A stretch of 57,430 nt of DNA, from positions 27,084-84,513 of the forward strand of contig BJOX01000295.1 of NCBI GenBank assembly GCA_009731375.1. Direction: 5' to 3'. This document shows positions 36,494-51,302 of this stretch, piece after piece (positions within the stretch are counted from its first letter, which is position 1; every line of letters starts with the position of its first letter). The notes under the pieces are model-generated. The model did not search any database and was not told the DNA's origin. It saw nothing but the letters and a program-made list of their open reading frames with translations. A program made the position numbers and the translations under genes. This DNA is from Paulinella micropora (Eukaryota; Cercozoa; Imbricatea; Euglyphida).

Positions 36494-36845
36494 ACTTCTT
36501 TGAACTAGAAGGTGATGGAAGGCAAATTTCTATGAGTAAAGTCAAAATACCGACATAAGTATTAGCAACCTCGCACGGCAAGTTCTTCTCAGATAGCCTC
36601 ACGATACAAAGGGTTATAATGGCTATAATGATACCCATTTGAAATAAGTATTTAATAAGTCGGCTGTCGGTTGGTCTGTTTTTTATACAACAATTCCAGT
36701 TATCTTCCAATTCGTGCTCTACTTTTTTTTCCTCAGTCTTTAGTTCTACTTCAAGAACACGAGACTTTAATTCTGGAGTTAGTTCGCCATCCATATCCAT
36801 AATAGGTGGTGGTCTGTGAAGTCTAGTTGTATTATTGTTTGACAT
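36492..36845 (-). CDS. PLV2 single-pass membrane protein
   Basis: 117 residues, intact. Residues 1-65 are charged and soluble with a CC pair, followed by one hydrophobic helix (GIIIAIITLCIV) and a second moderately hydrophobic stretch, ending PSPSSSKK. PLV1 keeps only the C-terminal half. Probably inserted in a membrane; a role in entry or exit would be speculation. Confidence 0.6.
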   Translation of the reverse strand: MSNNNTTRLHRPPPIMDMDGELTPELKSRVLEVELKTEEKKVEHELEDNWNCCIKNRPTDSRLIKYLFQMGIIIAIITLCIVRLSEKNLPCEVANTYVGILTLLIEICLPSPSSSKK

Positions 36846-36879
36846 TTGAAAAACCTTGATTATCGCTTGCGATAATCAG

Positions 36880-39800
36880 TTAGGTGTTTCGTGAAACACC
36901 AAAAACGACTGCTCGTATTTCTGCCAATTGATTTGCTTGGTCTTGTAGTATATTAAGTAAAAGTTTATTTTCTTTTTCTAAATTAACTACCTTTTCCGAT
37001 AACTCCTGTGTGGCCTTAATTAACGGGGCGATAAACTCGGAATAACCTATACTATAACCGACATCACCACTATCAACACAATTAACATCTTCTGGATTAA
37101 GACTCACACCTTTCAATTCGCATTCTTTTCTTTGCTTTGGACACGGAACCATAATTGTTTCTTTTATAAAACCGCCAAAATCTAGCATATTCATTTCTGT
37201 TAGTATTTCTTCTAATTCCTGTGCTATTAAGCCAGTCCTACATTTTTTTTAATCATCAATCATACGATAGCAGACTGGATTTAACTTATTAATAAAATCT
37301 AAGCCTAAGCATTCCTTTATATCTTCTTTTTTTCTCCTGTCTGAATATTGAATTGGATTAGACAATACCCATAATTGTCCATCGCTTGCTTTCAAAGACA
37401 TTAAAGCAGTATTTGAACTATTCTCCCATATGAACCCACTCGTTGAAGAATTACTCACTCTAAATCTAAAAGCATAAGAAGTTAATCCTCCGCCTACTCC
37501 TCCTGCTGGTGCTGTTCCTCCACTTGGTAATTTATTTGCTCCAGACTGAGACATATAAATCCCCCATGCTGAATCAGCAGTATCCCATACAAATATTCCT
37601 CTTGCATTCGTCCCGTCTGTTTGTCCTTGAATTCCTATTTTCGCTCCATTAGTAGTTGTGGTCGTTAGCAACCCAGAGTATGTAATCCCCGCATTCGCAG
37701 TTAGTAAGCCACTTGTTGTTAATGTGGTTGTTGATATACCCGCATTTGCCGTTAGTAATCCACTCGCGGTTGCCATTGTTGTTGATATACCCGCACTAGC
37801 CGTTATTAATCATTTCGTCCATAAAGTCCCGTTTGCCCCATTTAATGACATTAACAATTGCTCGTTAGAATTTTCCCACACAAAACCATCTGTTGAAGCA
37901 AAACCAGACCTAAATCTTATAGCAAAGCCTGAAATATCGTTGTCTGCAACCGCAGACCCTCCAGATAGACTTTTATATGTCCCAGGCTGAGCCATATAAA
38001 TCCCCCATCCTGCGTTGTCTGTATCCCACAGAAATATACCCTGCCCATTTCCTCCATCTACTTTATTTTGAATAGATAACTTGCAACCGCCATCTGCTGT
38101 TAATAATCCGCTCGCCGTTAATGTAGTTGTAGTTATTCCTGCGGTTGAAGTAATTGTTGTTCCCGTTATTGTTCCACCATTTGTTATGTTGTTTGAGTTC
38201 ATATCTAAGGCTTCATAAAACCGCATACCACCAGCATTGTTAAAACGGACAATGTCAGACGAAGCACTTTTATTATCCACAAGTTTTGAAATATAAAGAC
38301 CTGCTCCTTTTGCATCAAATGCTACATTCGTAAATACATAACCTCGTTGGTTCGCGGTTCCACTTGTAGCAGTATTTAGAGTAAATAAGAAATATTGATA
38401 ATTACCTGATGTCTGTGAAAAGAATATATCTCCTCCATTTTGGTTTAATATCCTCGCCCCATTATATGTTATATTTCCACCATTAATGATAACTTGATTA
38501 TTAAAATCAGCCGTTTGTGTTAAAGTTAGATATTTTATCGTAGTGCTCGTCCCATTGAATGTTTTACTTCCTGTTATGGTTTGGTCTGTTGTTAGTTTCA
38601 CACAATTGTCATCCAGATATTGCCTATTTACCGCTTCATTCGCATTTTGTGGTGCTCCTAGATTAACAATCNNNNNNNNNNTCATCCTGCTACTATTACA
38701 ATCTAATCCAGTAGCATTAAACCACGAAACAATCAATAATAAAACTTATTTTTTTCGCAGAAATTTCAAAGTTGTAATATGTTGCAGTTTTCATATCCAA
38801 ACTAGCAATAGAACCGATATTACTGGTAGAATTGAAAACGATAAATGTGCCCTTTGTTGTTGAATTGATTGAATTTCCCGTTATTTCAACACCACTGCTA
38901 TATGTCTTAATTCCTGCTATGGTTTGGTTTCCTGTTAGTTTCACATTTTGCCCGTCTTTTGTATCAACATAACTTTTATTTGCTCCATCTGTTGAAGCGG
39001 AAGGGTCGGCTAAGTTTGTTATCTTGTTGTTATTCAAACTTAATGTTGTTCCAGTTGCGGTTATAATTAAAGTATTACCTGAATATAACTCAACATACGA
39101 ACCAGTTATTTGTATCGGATACCAAGTCGCTGTTGCTGTTTTTTGTGCTGCAATCATTCCTATTTTTGTATCAAAGGCAATGCCAATACCATCAAAAGTA
39201 GTAGGATTGGATGAACCACTTACTTCTAAAGTTGATGTAAATTTTTTATTCCCTGCTATGGTTTGGTCTCCTGTTAGTTTAACCACCGACGTATCAAGAA
39301 CGGAAACATCCACACCATCAAGATTAACATTTGTTATGCTTTGGCTTTTCATATCAATACCCGCACTCGCATTTATTATACTGCTAAATGTTTTAATTCC
39401 TGCTATGGTTTGGTCTCCTGTTAGTTTAACCACCGAACCATCAACTGCGAGATTTGCGAGATTAATTCCATTATACGTAGAAGCCCCCGAAATAGCATAA
39501 CCATTCATATTTAGTGCCCCTGTCATACTAGCAGTGCCGTCTAATCTAAGAAAGGGTGGTGTGGTGTTTCTCCATTGACCCGTGCTATAAATAAGCAGTT
39601 GGTTATCTGCTGGGAAGCCTGTTATTGTCACATCGCTGTGGCTATCTATGCTTCCACTCGCTGACACTTTATCATTATTATCTTGATGCTCAAATATCCA
39701 TTCATCAACATCTTTGGTATTTAGTAAATTAACTCCTGTTATATTCTTCCTTCCCATACTAATATTGCCGAATTCATCAACATTTATCGGAAAGGTTTTA

Positions 39801-40297
39801 TTTACCCAGTTTATTGAGTTATATGTTAGATAACTATTCATCGCTATCGGCGCGGTTATAACCACATCTGAAAGTGTATCAATTGAACCAAGGGCTGTAT
39901 TCTTCCATTTGCCTTCTACATCGTTGTAAGTTAAGTATTGACCGCTCGCTTGTGCAAATATGTTTGTTTCTATCAAATTATATAAACTGGTTTGGTGCGG
40001 ATTGGAAGTATTAGAGCGGTGTTGAGTTGAGGCTTTGACTTCGTCGTTGTCCCTTACTCGTTGCTCTGTATAGTATAAATTTTTTCCTTCTTTGATGTCG
40101 GTTGTTGATTTGCTGGATAACCTTGTATCAAATCGGTCGTCAGTGTAATAAAGATTTACGGGGTCATCATCTTCTGGCACTCTGTCTGTGTTTAAGCCCA
40201 CTATGTTAGTATTGGTTAAGTCTAAGTTAAGTATATTCAAACTATCAACAGCAATTTCTGACAAGCCTAAGAGAGACTTATAGGATGAACCCGACAT
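36880..40297 (-). pseudogene. PLV2 fibre-like protein with S74 intramolecular chaperone
   Basis: About 1,130 codons. It starts MSGSSYKSLLGLSEIAVDSL; repeats of the type VKLTGDQTIAGxKTF and ASGSIDSHSDV build the shaft; the C-terminus has QYSDRRKKEDIKE (self-cleavage Ser-Asp), GLIAQELEEIL and a closing coiled coil ending FGVSRNT. Internal breaks: TAA at 37249-37251 in the chaperone, TGA near 37808, and an assembly gap at 38672-38681 with unmatched sequence after it. The first two breaks also occur in PLV1. Likely host-attachment fibre. Confidence 0.78.
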
Positions 40298-40334
40298 ATT
40301 TGTATATTAAACAAAAAATATTTTTGATTTCATT

Positions 40335-40929
40335 TTAAAATCCTAATGTTGCTAATCCAAAGTATTGTTCAAAATATCTCATATGATTTTTTGTTTTAAT
40401 AAATTAATTTTAAGAAATTCAACACCACATTCGCATTTTATTTTATCTCTGTTTTTATAGCAATTTATTCTATTTCTATCATTTTTTGAAAATAGTTATG
40501 TTGTCTTTGTTTTACTTTATCTACATTGTTCTGAATATAAATTTTCTTTTTTTTTGATATAGTATTTCCTTATTTTCTTCTCGTCATTCTTTATTTTTTT
40601 CTTTTTAGTTCTTCTTTATTTTCTTCCCTCCATTCCTTTTGTGTTCTTCCTGCTATGTATTTATTGACACATTCCGTTTGTCTTATTACTTCACCTTCTC
40701 TTCTGTTAAGTTCCATTTTATTCTCGCATGGAAATTCTTCAATTAATTCAATATAGACATCTTCATATTTCAAAATTTCAAACGATGATATATACACTTT
40801 GTTATATTTGAAATCCTTTTTATGTCTATATAACCTTTTATGTAGAGGTTGATTTGTTGAACCTATGTAAATCTAGTCTGTCTGGTGAGACCTTAATGAA
40901 TAAATCTTTCCTTGCTTATAGTCTGGCAT
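40335..40929 (-). pseudogene. PLV2 GIY-YIG endonuclease, degraded
   Basis: Starts MPDYKQGKIYSLRSH, then IYIGSTNQPLHKRLY after an in-frame TAG, a Glu in NKMELNRREGE, a charged linker with frame changes and a C-terminal CECG. Homologous to PLV1 22351-23032 but placed left of the integrase operon. Likely a mobile or homing nuclease, now inactive. Confidence 0.7.
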
Positions 40930-40989
40930 TGTCGCTTTATGTATATTTTTGTCTTTATCTTTATATGGAATTAATTTATATATTAAATA

Positions 40990-41037
40990 AATATTTAATT
41001 TGTAAATACTAAAAATATAAAAATCTTAGTATAGAAT
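40990..41037 (+). promoter_or_regulatory. upstream region of the MPSPEAS gene, PLV2
   Basis: AT-rich, with AATCTTAGTATA a few bases before the ATG as in PLV1 20034-20053. Promoter role inferred from conservation. Confidence 0.4.
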
Positions 41038-41196
41038 ATGCCGAGCCCCGAAGCAAGCCGTAAGAATTGGGGTAATGCTGTGGAAGGAATAAAAGCGAAA
41101 GCGAAACAACGAAAGATGGAGCATGCTAAAAATGTTTTGGCGCAATACCCAAACGCGGTTAAAAACGAAGAAGAAGATATGGATCGTAAAAAATGA
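41038..41196 (+). CDS. short form of the charged MPSPEAS protein (PLV2)
   Basis: 52 codons, MPSPEASRKNWGNAVEG.. ..EEDMDRKK then TGA. It matches the first part of PLV1 20054-20557; the acidic and Ser/Glu-rich tail is missing, so this is either a truncated copy or a shorter variant. It is 15 bp upstream of the integrase and co-directional. Confidence 0.55.
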   Translation: MPSPEASRKNWGNAVEGIKAKAKQRKMEHAKNVLAQYPNAVKNEEEDMDRKK

Positions 41197-41211
41197 AATT
41201 AATTATATAGA

Positions 41212-42204
41212 ATGCCTGATTTAGACCATAAACATGCAATTATTAATAATCAAAATCGTAATAGTCAATTAGAGGATACACCTACGGGAGAAGTAGTTAA
41301 AACAAAAGAAGAAGAAGCACTGGAAATTCACCACCAGAAAAAGAACTCTAAAATATGGAACACTATATGGGTTGATAAACCATTAGACCAAGTCTTTCTT
41401 GACTTAGCGGATAAAGGACAAGAAAGGAAATAAGGGCTATGCTTGGATGCTTGTTTGGATTGATTGCCATTCACGATATTTGATAATCATTCCATTAAAA
41501 AATAAAACAGCAAAAGAAGTATATTACGCTTTGAAATCAATCAAATATAAACCAAAGTCAATTACTACAGACAGCGGGGGAGAATATAAAGGAGCAACCC
41601 GCGAATATTTATTGAAAATGGAATTAAACACGATGTTGTTGAAGTTGGCGACCATAGAGCGCTCGCGGTTCTTGATAGAGTTATAAGAAGTATAAGGAGA
41701 TGGCTTGACCTTTTATTTGAAACCAATCGTAATTTTGATTGGGTTAGTTATATTCAAGACTTAGTAGATGCTTATAATAATAAAGTTCATAGAGGAATTA
41801 AAGTAAAACCAGTAGATGTATTTTTCTGGAAAGATAAAAATAAACAGAAAATCACACGAGATAATTTAATTGAAGAATTTGAAGTAGGGGATAGTGTGAG
41901 AAAAGAAAACAAAAGGAATGTTTTCTCCAAATGCGGTAAGACTTTCAGTAAAATTATTTATAAAGTCAAAGGCCGTTCCGGATTTAAGTTAATATTAATC
42001 AATGACGAATTAGTAAGTCCTAGAGATTTATTGGAGACTGAATTTATTAAACCAATTGACGAAGAAAAAGATATGAAAGAACAAACTAAAGAAGTTATTA
42101 AAGAGAAAAAGACAAAAGAATTATTGAAAAGAGAAGACATTCAACCAGAGAATGTCAGGACGAGTAGAAGAGAGCGAAAGGCTAAAGTAATACTAGACCT
42201 TTAA
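41212..42204 (+). pseudogene. PLV2 retroviral-type (rve) integrase
   Basis: Same layout as PLV1: MPDLDHKHAIINNQNRN, VFLDLAD, VWIDCHSRYL, ITTDSGGEYKG, LAVLDRVIRSIRRWL (Asp in place of the usual Glu), SH3-like EFEVGDSVRKEN and a basic C-terminus ending VILDL. One-base lesions lie near 41425 and 41610. No assembly gap here, so it is the better copy for reading the family. Its product fits the AAAGCA duplication at the ends. Confidence 0.87.
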
Positions 42205-42240
42205 TGAAAATGAACTTTAACGTAATACACATGTTTGTTT

Positions 42241-42519
42241 TTAATTACGGAGCGATGTTAGCCATCGTGATAAATACGTTGAAGTCTCACTACCTACACC
42301 CTTCAAGTATGTATTCACGTTTCCACGATGAGCGAATACATAAATCTTTTCGTCTGGCTGTAAAGGATTGACAAATAGGACGAAAAGACCTCTATCTTGA
42401 AGGCGACCAACATTACCAGAGCTTGAGCTACTCTTACTAAACATTGCTACTTTTTGTAAGTATCCATCCGAAACAAAACCACGAGCCCTGCGTTTGTCAA
42501 ATTCTACTATCGGGTTCAA
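42241..42519 (-). CDS. hypothetical protein (PLV2 right arm)
   Basis: 92 codons starting MNPIVEFDKRRARGFVSDGY and ending SRWLTSLRN; intact. A Ser-rich centre (SKSSSSSGN) lies between two structured-looking parts. It converges with the integrase. No homologue in PLV1 and no family recognised. Base composition is less AT-rich than the capsid genes. Confidence 0.45.
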   Translation of the reverse strand: MNPIVEFDKRRARGFVSDGYLQKVAMFSKSSSSSGNVGRLQDRGLFVLFVNPLQPDEKIYVFAHRGNVNTYLKGVGSETSTYLSRWLTSLRN

Positions 42520-42604
42520 AGGTAGATTTTTTTTTGAACAGAATATATAATCGTGTTCAATTACCTAACTCAGGCAAAAGTCTAGAAGGATTAGACATGG
42601 TCTA

Positions 42605-42844
42605 ATGGAAAGTCCAGCAATCGCTTCAGTCAGTTCGTCTTTACCTTCCACTCCGACTTCGTCTGCGACAGCCTTACCTTCATCCATCTTCAAGCACACA
42701 CAAAAACACAATGGTTTCATTCTTTTCTTTGGAGACGCTTTGACCTTTGCAAGAAAACTGAAGATAAGAAAGTCAGAGAAAAAACACGAGGCAGGAAAAC
42801 GGCTTGGAAATTCTAGCAAAAAAAATCTTTGCAGTAATAAATGA
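42605..42844 (+). CDS. doubtful ORF in GC-richer patch (PLV2 right arm)
   Basis: 79 codons starting MESPAIASVSSSLPSTPTS with a basic end. A minus-strand frame of 84 codons (42565-42819) overlaps the same DNA, and I cannot tell which, if either, is real. The patch is less AT-rich than its surroundings, which may mean foreign DNA. Confidence 0.25.
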   Translation: MESPAIASVSSSLPSTPTSSATALPSSIFKHTQKHNGFILFFGDALTFARKLKIRKSEKKHEAGKRLGNSSKKNLCSNK

Positions 42845-43034
42845 TAAAATCTGTCAAATAAATGGAAAAAATAAGCCTAGTAGGACGAAATGACAATAGT
42901 TGATGATAATACCGCCACCATACACCTAGGAGCGCTGGTCAGAAGCCCACCTCCCAAATTTCGGCGCGGACAACTTTTCGCTTTTCAGAGAGAAGTAGTA
43001 TTAGTCATAATCAGATACATCTCAAACAACAATA

Positions 43035-43512
43035 ATGAGCGAGGATGAGAATGAAAGTAATAGTGATGATGGATATGCGGAGAGAGAAACCACTTATAAT
43101 TGGATTGAGAAATTAAGAGATAAACCACGTAATGAAATAATGAGAAAAAAAATTTGCGATTAATAATTTAATGGATACCATACTAAGCAAACTAGATCGC
43201 AATCGCCGAGAAAAAATTGAACTAGAAAAGCTAAAAAAAGATTGTGGAAGTAAGGTGACTGCTATTGAAGAAATACTTGAAAACTATAATAGTAAAGCAG
43301 AACGAAAAGAACAAATATACAAACTAAAGAGAGAAGAAAAAAGAAAAGAAAAAAAAAAAAAAAAACAACTCGCGTTATTTGAGCATTGGCTGAGTGCCGA
43401 AAATCAACCAATGGGTGTTGACCAAGAAATTAGAGCAAGAAAAATGATTGATGGTGGTAAAACATCATACAATGTAATACAAGAATATGAGCAATATAAA
43501 CGACGACGTTGA
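43035..43512 (+). pseudogene. acidic/coiled-coil protein, split in a poly-A run (PLV2)
   Basis: The first part, MSEDENESNSDDGYAERE.., ends at a stop just after a run of eight A (43143-43152). In the next frame the sequence continues without another start being needed, through a long Lys/Glu coiled coil with a second A-rich tract, to EQYKRRR at 43512. One base in the first run would make a single protein of about 158 residues. It is the last gene before the right terminal repeat; function unknown. Confidence 0.5.
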
Positions 43513-43699
43513 GTAATAGTAGTTCTTACTACTAACTCCTTTTGCATATAGGAGTATAAACTAGTGTGTATTCAATTCAAAAAATTGGGCGAAAGCCTTC
43601 CACCTTTCAAAAAAATTTTTATCTACCATACTTGTTTGTGTGGTAGGTTGGTGAAGTGGAGATTGAAGCGAAAAGGTAATACATATATGTTTTTCTTGT

Positions 43700-43840
43700 G
43701 TGCTATGTAGAGGGCTCTTTGGGGTGTTTTGTGCTCTCGTATTGATTATGCTGGAGATTAATAGGAGAAGAGAAATGAAATTTATGAGGGCGTTTTAAGG
43801 CACGAACAAACGACCCTTGTAAATTTCATATTATACTACT
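43700..43840 (-). repeat. PLV2 right terminal inverted repeat
   Basis: 141 bp, complement of 23454-23594 with four mismatches by eye; ends ATTATACTACT at the target duplication. Confidence 0.92.
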
Positions 43841-43846
43841 AAAGCA
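43841..43846 (+). repeat. PLV2 target-site duplication, right copy
   Basis: AAAGCA, identical to 23448-23453. Confidence 0.9.
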
Positions 43847-43932
43847 CTTTGGTATAAAACAAAAAATGCAAATCTGAGGGGACAGGATTGTTATTCTAAT
43901 CTTTAAATTTTCGAGCGGGAACAATATTATTA
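43847..43932 (-). other. continuation of DIRS gag flank
   Basis: On the minus strand the frame of the gag fragment at 23387-23453 stays open here for about 17 codons back to a TAA near 43893, with no ATG. The 5' end of gag therefore either starts in an upstream exon (the tract before the duplication is T-rich and ends in AG) or has lost its start. A hairpin with arms AGCGGGAACA/TGTTCCCGCT lies at 43914-43953. Confidence 0.4.
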
Positions 43933-44265
43933 TTGTTTCCGCTTATTAGTGTTCCCGCTTCTTTATTTGCGCAGAGAAACTCTGCAAGTGAACTCAATGA
44001 TTGTCACTACCGGCCCACTCTGTCTGATATGGTTATTTGTGAAATGACGCTTTTTTTGACAGAAGGACATGGGCACCGTAAATTACGAGACATTTCGCCA
44101 ATCGACATTTTGATTGAAAAACGGTCGTCAGCTCTCTTCTTCTTATTGGGAGAACAATTTTTACAAATGGACTCAGGGAACTTCCACGTGAAAAGTATAG
44201 CTAGTAAGTTATACTTTATCAAAGGTGGAAACCTAGAGCGTATTAAGGAAGATATTAAATATTAA
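43933..44265 (+). CDS. hypothetical ORF right of PLV2
   Basis: 110 codons; the stretch from SELNDCHYRPTLSDMV to ERIKEDIKY reads like a real protein end, with balanced composition. A minus-strand ORF overlaps it. It may be the tail of a host gene or of another repeat. No family recognised. Confidence 0.3.
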   Translation: MFPLISVPASLFAQRNSASELNDCHYRPTLSDMVICEMTLFLTEGHGHRKLRDISPIDILIEKRSSALFFLLGEQFLQMDSGNFHVKSIASKLYFIKGGNLERIKEDIKY

Positions 44266-44611
44266 ATTAGTATTCAGCGGCTCAGTATTAATATTATATT
44301 ATAGTTATTAAAATTTATATTTTTGCTTAGATATGCTGCGTGGTGATATATATTATTATGCTATGTTTATGGATATGTAATTGTAAAGGTGTAGTCATGT
44401 GTGGCGCCCCCCCCCCCCCCTCTTTTCTTTTTCTAGAAAAGGAATAAAAGAAGAAAAGGGGGGGGGGGGGGGAAGTTGTTGATATTGTATTATAGTTATT
44501 AAAATTAATATTTTTGCTTAGATATGTTGCGCGGTGATATATATTATTATGCTATGTTATGGATATGTAATTGTAAAGGTGTAGTCGTATGTGGCGGCCC
44601 CCCCCCCTCTC
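44266..44611. repeat. tandem duplicated unit with poly-C/poly-G arms
   Basis: A unit of roughly 195 bp beginning near TTATAGTTATTAAAATT occurs at about 44298 and again at about 44491, with a few differences. Each copy ends in TGTGGCG followed by a run of C. Between them, C and G runs of about 14 flank a TCTTTTC..GAAAAG hairpin (44407-44472), making a strong foldback. No gene seen. Confidence 0.7.
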
Positions 44612-47565
<2,954 letters not shown>

Positions 47566-47688
47566 CTGTCTGCGTTTTGCGTACAAGAAAACTGCTACTA
47601 GCATGTATGTAGTTGTGCATTTATGTTAATTAGCAAGCTAATCGAATACAACACAACCAAACAGCACTATCTCCGGGTTGTGGGTACT

Positions 47689-47689
<1 letters not shown>
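47566..47689. other. unique island within satellite
   Basis: About 124 bp of non-repetitive sequence (GTTTTGCGTACAAGAAAACT.. ). No frame or signal that I can support. Confidence 0.5.
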
Positions 47690-47785
<96 letters not shown>

Positions 47786-47807
47786 TAATGTATCTATCCA
47801 TCTATCC

Positions 47808-47886
<79 letters not shown>

Positions 47887-47905
47887 ATCTATCTATCTAT
47901 CTATC

Positions 47906-47954
<49 letters not shown>

Positions 47955-47996
47955 TTATCTATCTAATCTGTCTATCTGTCTATCTGTGTCTGTCTG

Positions 47997-48032
<36 letters not shown>

Positions 48033-48033
48033 C
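47690..48033. repeat. (TCTA)n satellite, block 2
   Basis: TATC units whose right half, with CTCTATC and TTTATCTATCTAATC variants, repeats the order seen at 46687-46800, so the two stretches are related by duplication. Confidence 0.93.
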
Positions 48034-48808
48034 TATCGCAAGCACAAACTCGGTTATTACCCCCGACCTTAGACGTCTGTGGGGAATCATTCCCAACAAC
48101 AAGTGTGCCCTCTGTTCTGGTCAAGCACATCTATGCCACATCCTCTCCGGTTGCCATGTTGCCCTCAAACAAGGCCGCTATACCTGGCGTCATGACTCTG
48201 TGCTCTGCACTATTGAAGCTCCCCTTCAAAAACACATCGAGAGCCATAACAAACGCTCCCCTATAGACCAAAATGAATCAAAGTCTATGTTTGTGAAAGA
48301 GGGCGAGCAGAAGCCTAAGAGACAGTCATTTCATCGACCATCCCTGCTTGACACTGCAAACGATTGGCAACTCCAAACCCAATACACCGGTTCTGAGCAA
48401 GCCTTTCCTGTCCACATTTGTGTCACTGACCTCCGCCCCGATATCGTTGTCTGGTCACTGTCTACCAAGATATGTATTCTGATCGAGCTAACGTGCCCGG
48501 TCGAGGAAAACATCCTTGACGCACGAGCCTACAAGACCAACCGATACAACAAGCTCAAATCTCAAATCGAGGACAACGGATGGACCTGCCACCTTCGACC
48601 AATCGAATGCGGGGCTCGCGGCATGGTATCGTTCTCTGTTCATCGATGTTTCCGCGCCTTGGGTTTTTCCCATCCCCAATCCAAATCCCTTTGCTTCAAG
48701 CTATCCTCCTGCGTAGCTCGTTGCTCTTTTGCGATTTATCGCTCCTGTGCAGTCAAAAATTGGACTAATCTTCCTCTAGTCCGTATTGGTGACTGCATTC
48801 CATCATAG
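48034..48808 (+). pseudogene. 3' end of a LINE with restriction-like endonuclease
   Basis: A frame of 258 codons, 5'-truncated at the satellite. It has a C-x2-C-x8-H-x4-C finger (CALCSGQAHLCHILSGC), then GRYTWRHDSVL, then PDIVVW.. ..ILIELTCPVEE, the PD..E-x-T pattern of the restriction-like endonuclease at the C-terminus of R2/R4-type LINEs. The sequence GRYTWRHDSVL recurs widely in such elements from general knowledge. It ends at a stop near 48808. No RT domain remains. It is a different lineage from the LINE at 53359. Confidence 0.72.
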
Positions 48809-48990
48809 CCGTCCAGTGTTGCATAGCCCGGGCTAGGTCCCTGCGGGGGTTTAGGCCTCATACAATGTCATCATTGTAGCTTGCGCAAGCTTACGGTGCT
48901 CAAAACACTTGGACTAACGGCTTCCTTTTCTTTCTCTTCTTCCTTATCCTCCCACTCTCCATTCCTAGATTGCCTTTTTCTTCAACGTCC
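48809..48990 (+). other. probable 3' untranslated region of the truncated LINE
   Basis: Follows the stop codon; contains GGGCTAGGTCCCTGCGGGGG and a pyrimidine-rich tail. Non-coding as far as I can see. Confidence 0.4.
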
Positions 48991-49120
48991 TTCCTCCTCT
49001 TCTTTTTCCAGAACACAGTCTACCCGTGATTCCCATCCCGGACACATGCACAGTACACAAATTATTGTTTGATGTGAAACTGCGTTCCTTTGCAAGGACT
49101 ACATTCCTTTGCGACATCTC

Positions 49121-49121
<1 letters not shown>
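48991..49121 (+). repeat. 131-bp duplicated segment, copy 1
   Basis: TTCCTCCTCTTCTTTTTCC.. to GCGACATCTCATC, repeated apparently identically at 51880-52010. Both copies run directly into TCTA repeats. Confidence 0.85.
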
Positions 49122-51053
<1,932 letters not shown>

Positions 51054-51122
51054 GTGTTAGTAGCGGGTGGCACCTCAGGCCTGGTTTCGCGTACACTAAC
51101 TGCCCCTGCAGATAGACTCAAG
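51054..51122 (+). CDS. SLC25 mitochondrial carrier, exon fragment 1
   Basis: 69 bp, 23 codons: VLVAGGTSGLVSRTLTAPAD then RLK. The pattern AGG..G.VSRT.TAP.DRLK is the start of a mitochondrial carrier repeat (P-x-D/E-x-x-R/K signature), closest to the Ca-regulated ATP-Mg/phosphate carriers. It is bounded by TTTTGTAG before and GTTCTTATT after, plausible splice sites in phase 0. The product would be a six-helix inner-membrane transporter. Surrounded by satellite, the rest of the gene is not visible. Confidence 0.68.
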
Positions 51123-51135
51123 GTTCTTATTATGA

Positions 51136-51166
<31 letters not shown>

Positions 51167-51232
51167 CATACATACACACACAGGGTATTATGAAAGCGTC
51201 CACCGGGTCCCAACACTGTATACATACATACA

Positions 51233-51264
<32 letters not shown>

Positions 51265-51269
51265 GGACA

Positions 51270-51301
<32 letters not shown>

Positions 51302-51302
51302 G
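51123..51302. repeat. (TACA)n intron with decayed exon-like copy
   Basis: TACA repeats at 51140-51180 and 51221-51300. Between them ATTATGAAAGCGTCCACCGG (51186-51205) resembles the following exon (ATTTTGCAAGCGTCCAGTGG), suggesting a duplicated exon that has decayed; read in phase it contains a TGA. Confidence 0.7.

Larger units (their letters stand above)
23454..43840. mobile_element. Polinton-like virus 2 (PLV2), complete with ends
   Basis: 20,387 bp bounded by 141-bp terminal inverted repeats starting AGTAGTATAATATG and flanked by the 6-bp duplication AAAGCA. It encodes polymerase B, capsid, penton, protease, ATPase, S74 fibre and integrase in the same order as PLV1 in its uninverted form. 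It differs by an ExoX-C-like pair, an extra large structural-like gene, and more than ten palindromes between genes. Many frames carry one-base lesions; the major capsid gene is intact. Two short assembly gaps lie inside (35138-35147, 38672-38681). Confidence 0.93.

Noticed and set aside
23454-43840. PLV2 as an integrated giant virus or virophage fragment
   Set aside because: Clean 141-bp terminal inverted repeats, 6-bp duplication and the full Polinton gene set show a complete element of its own.
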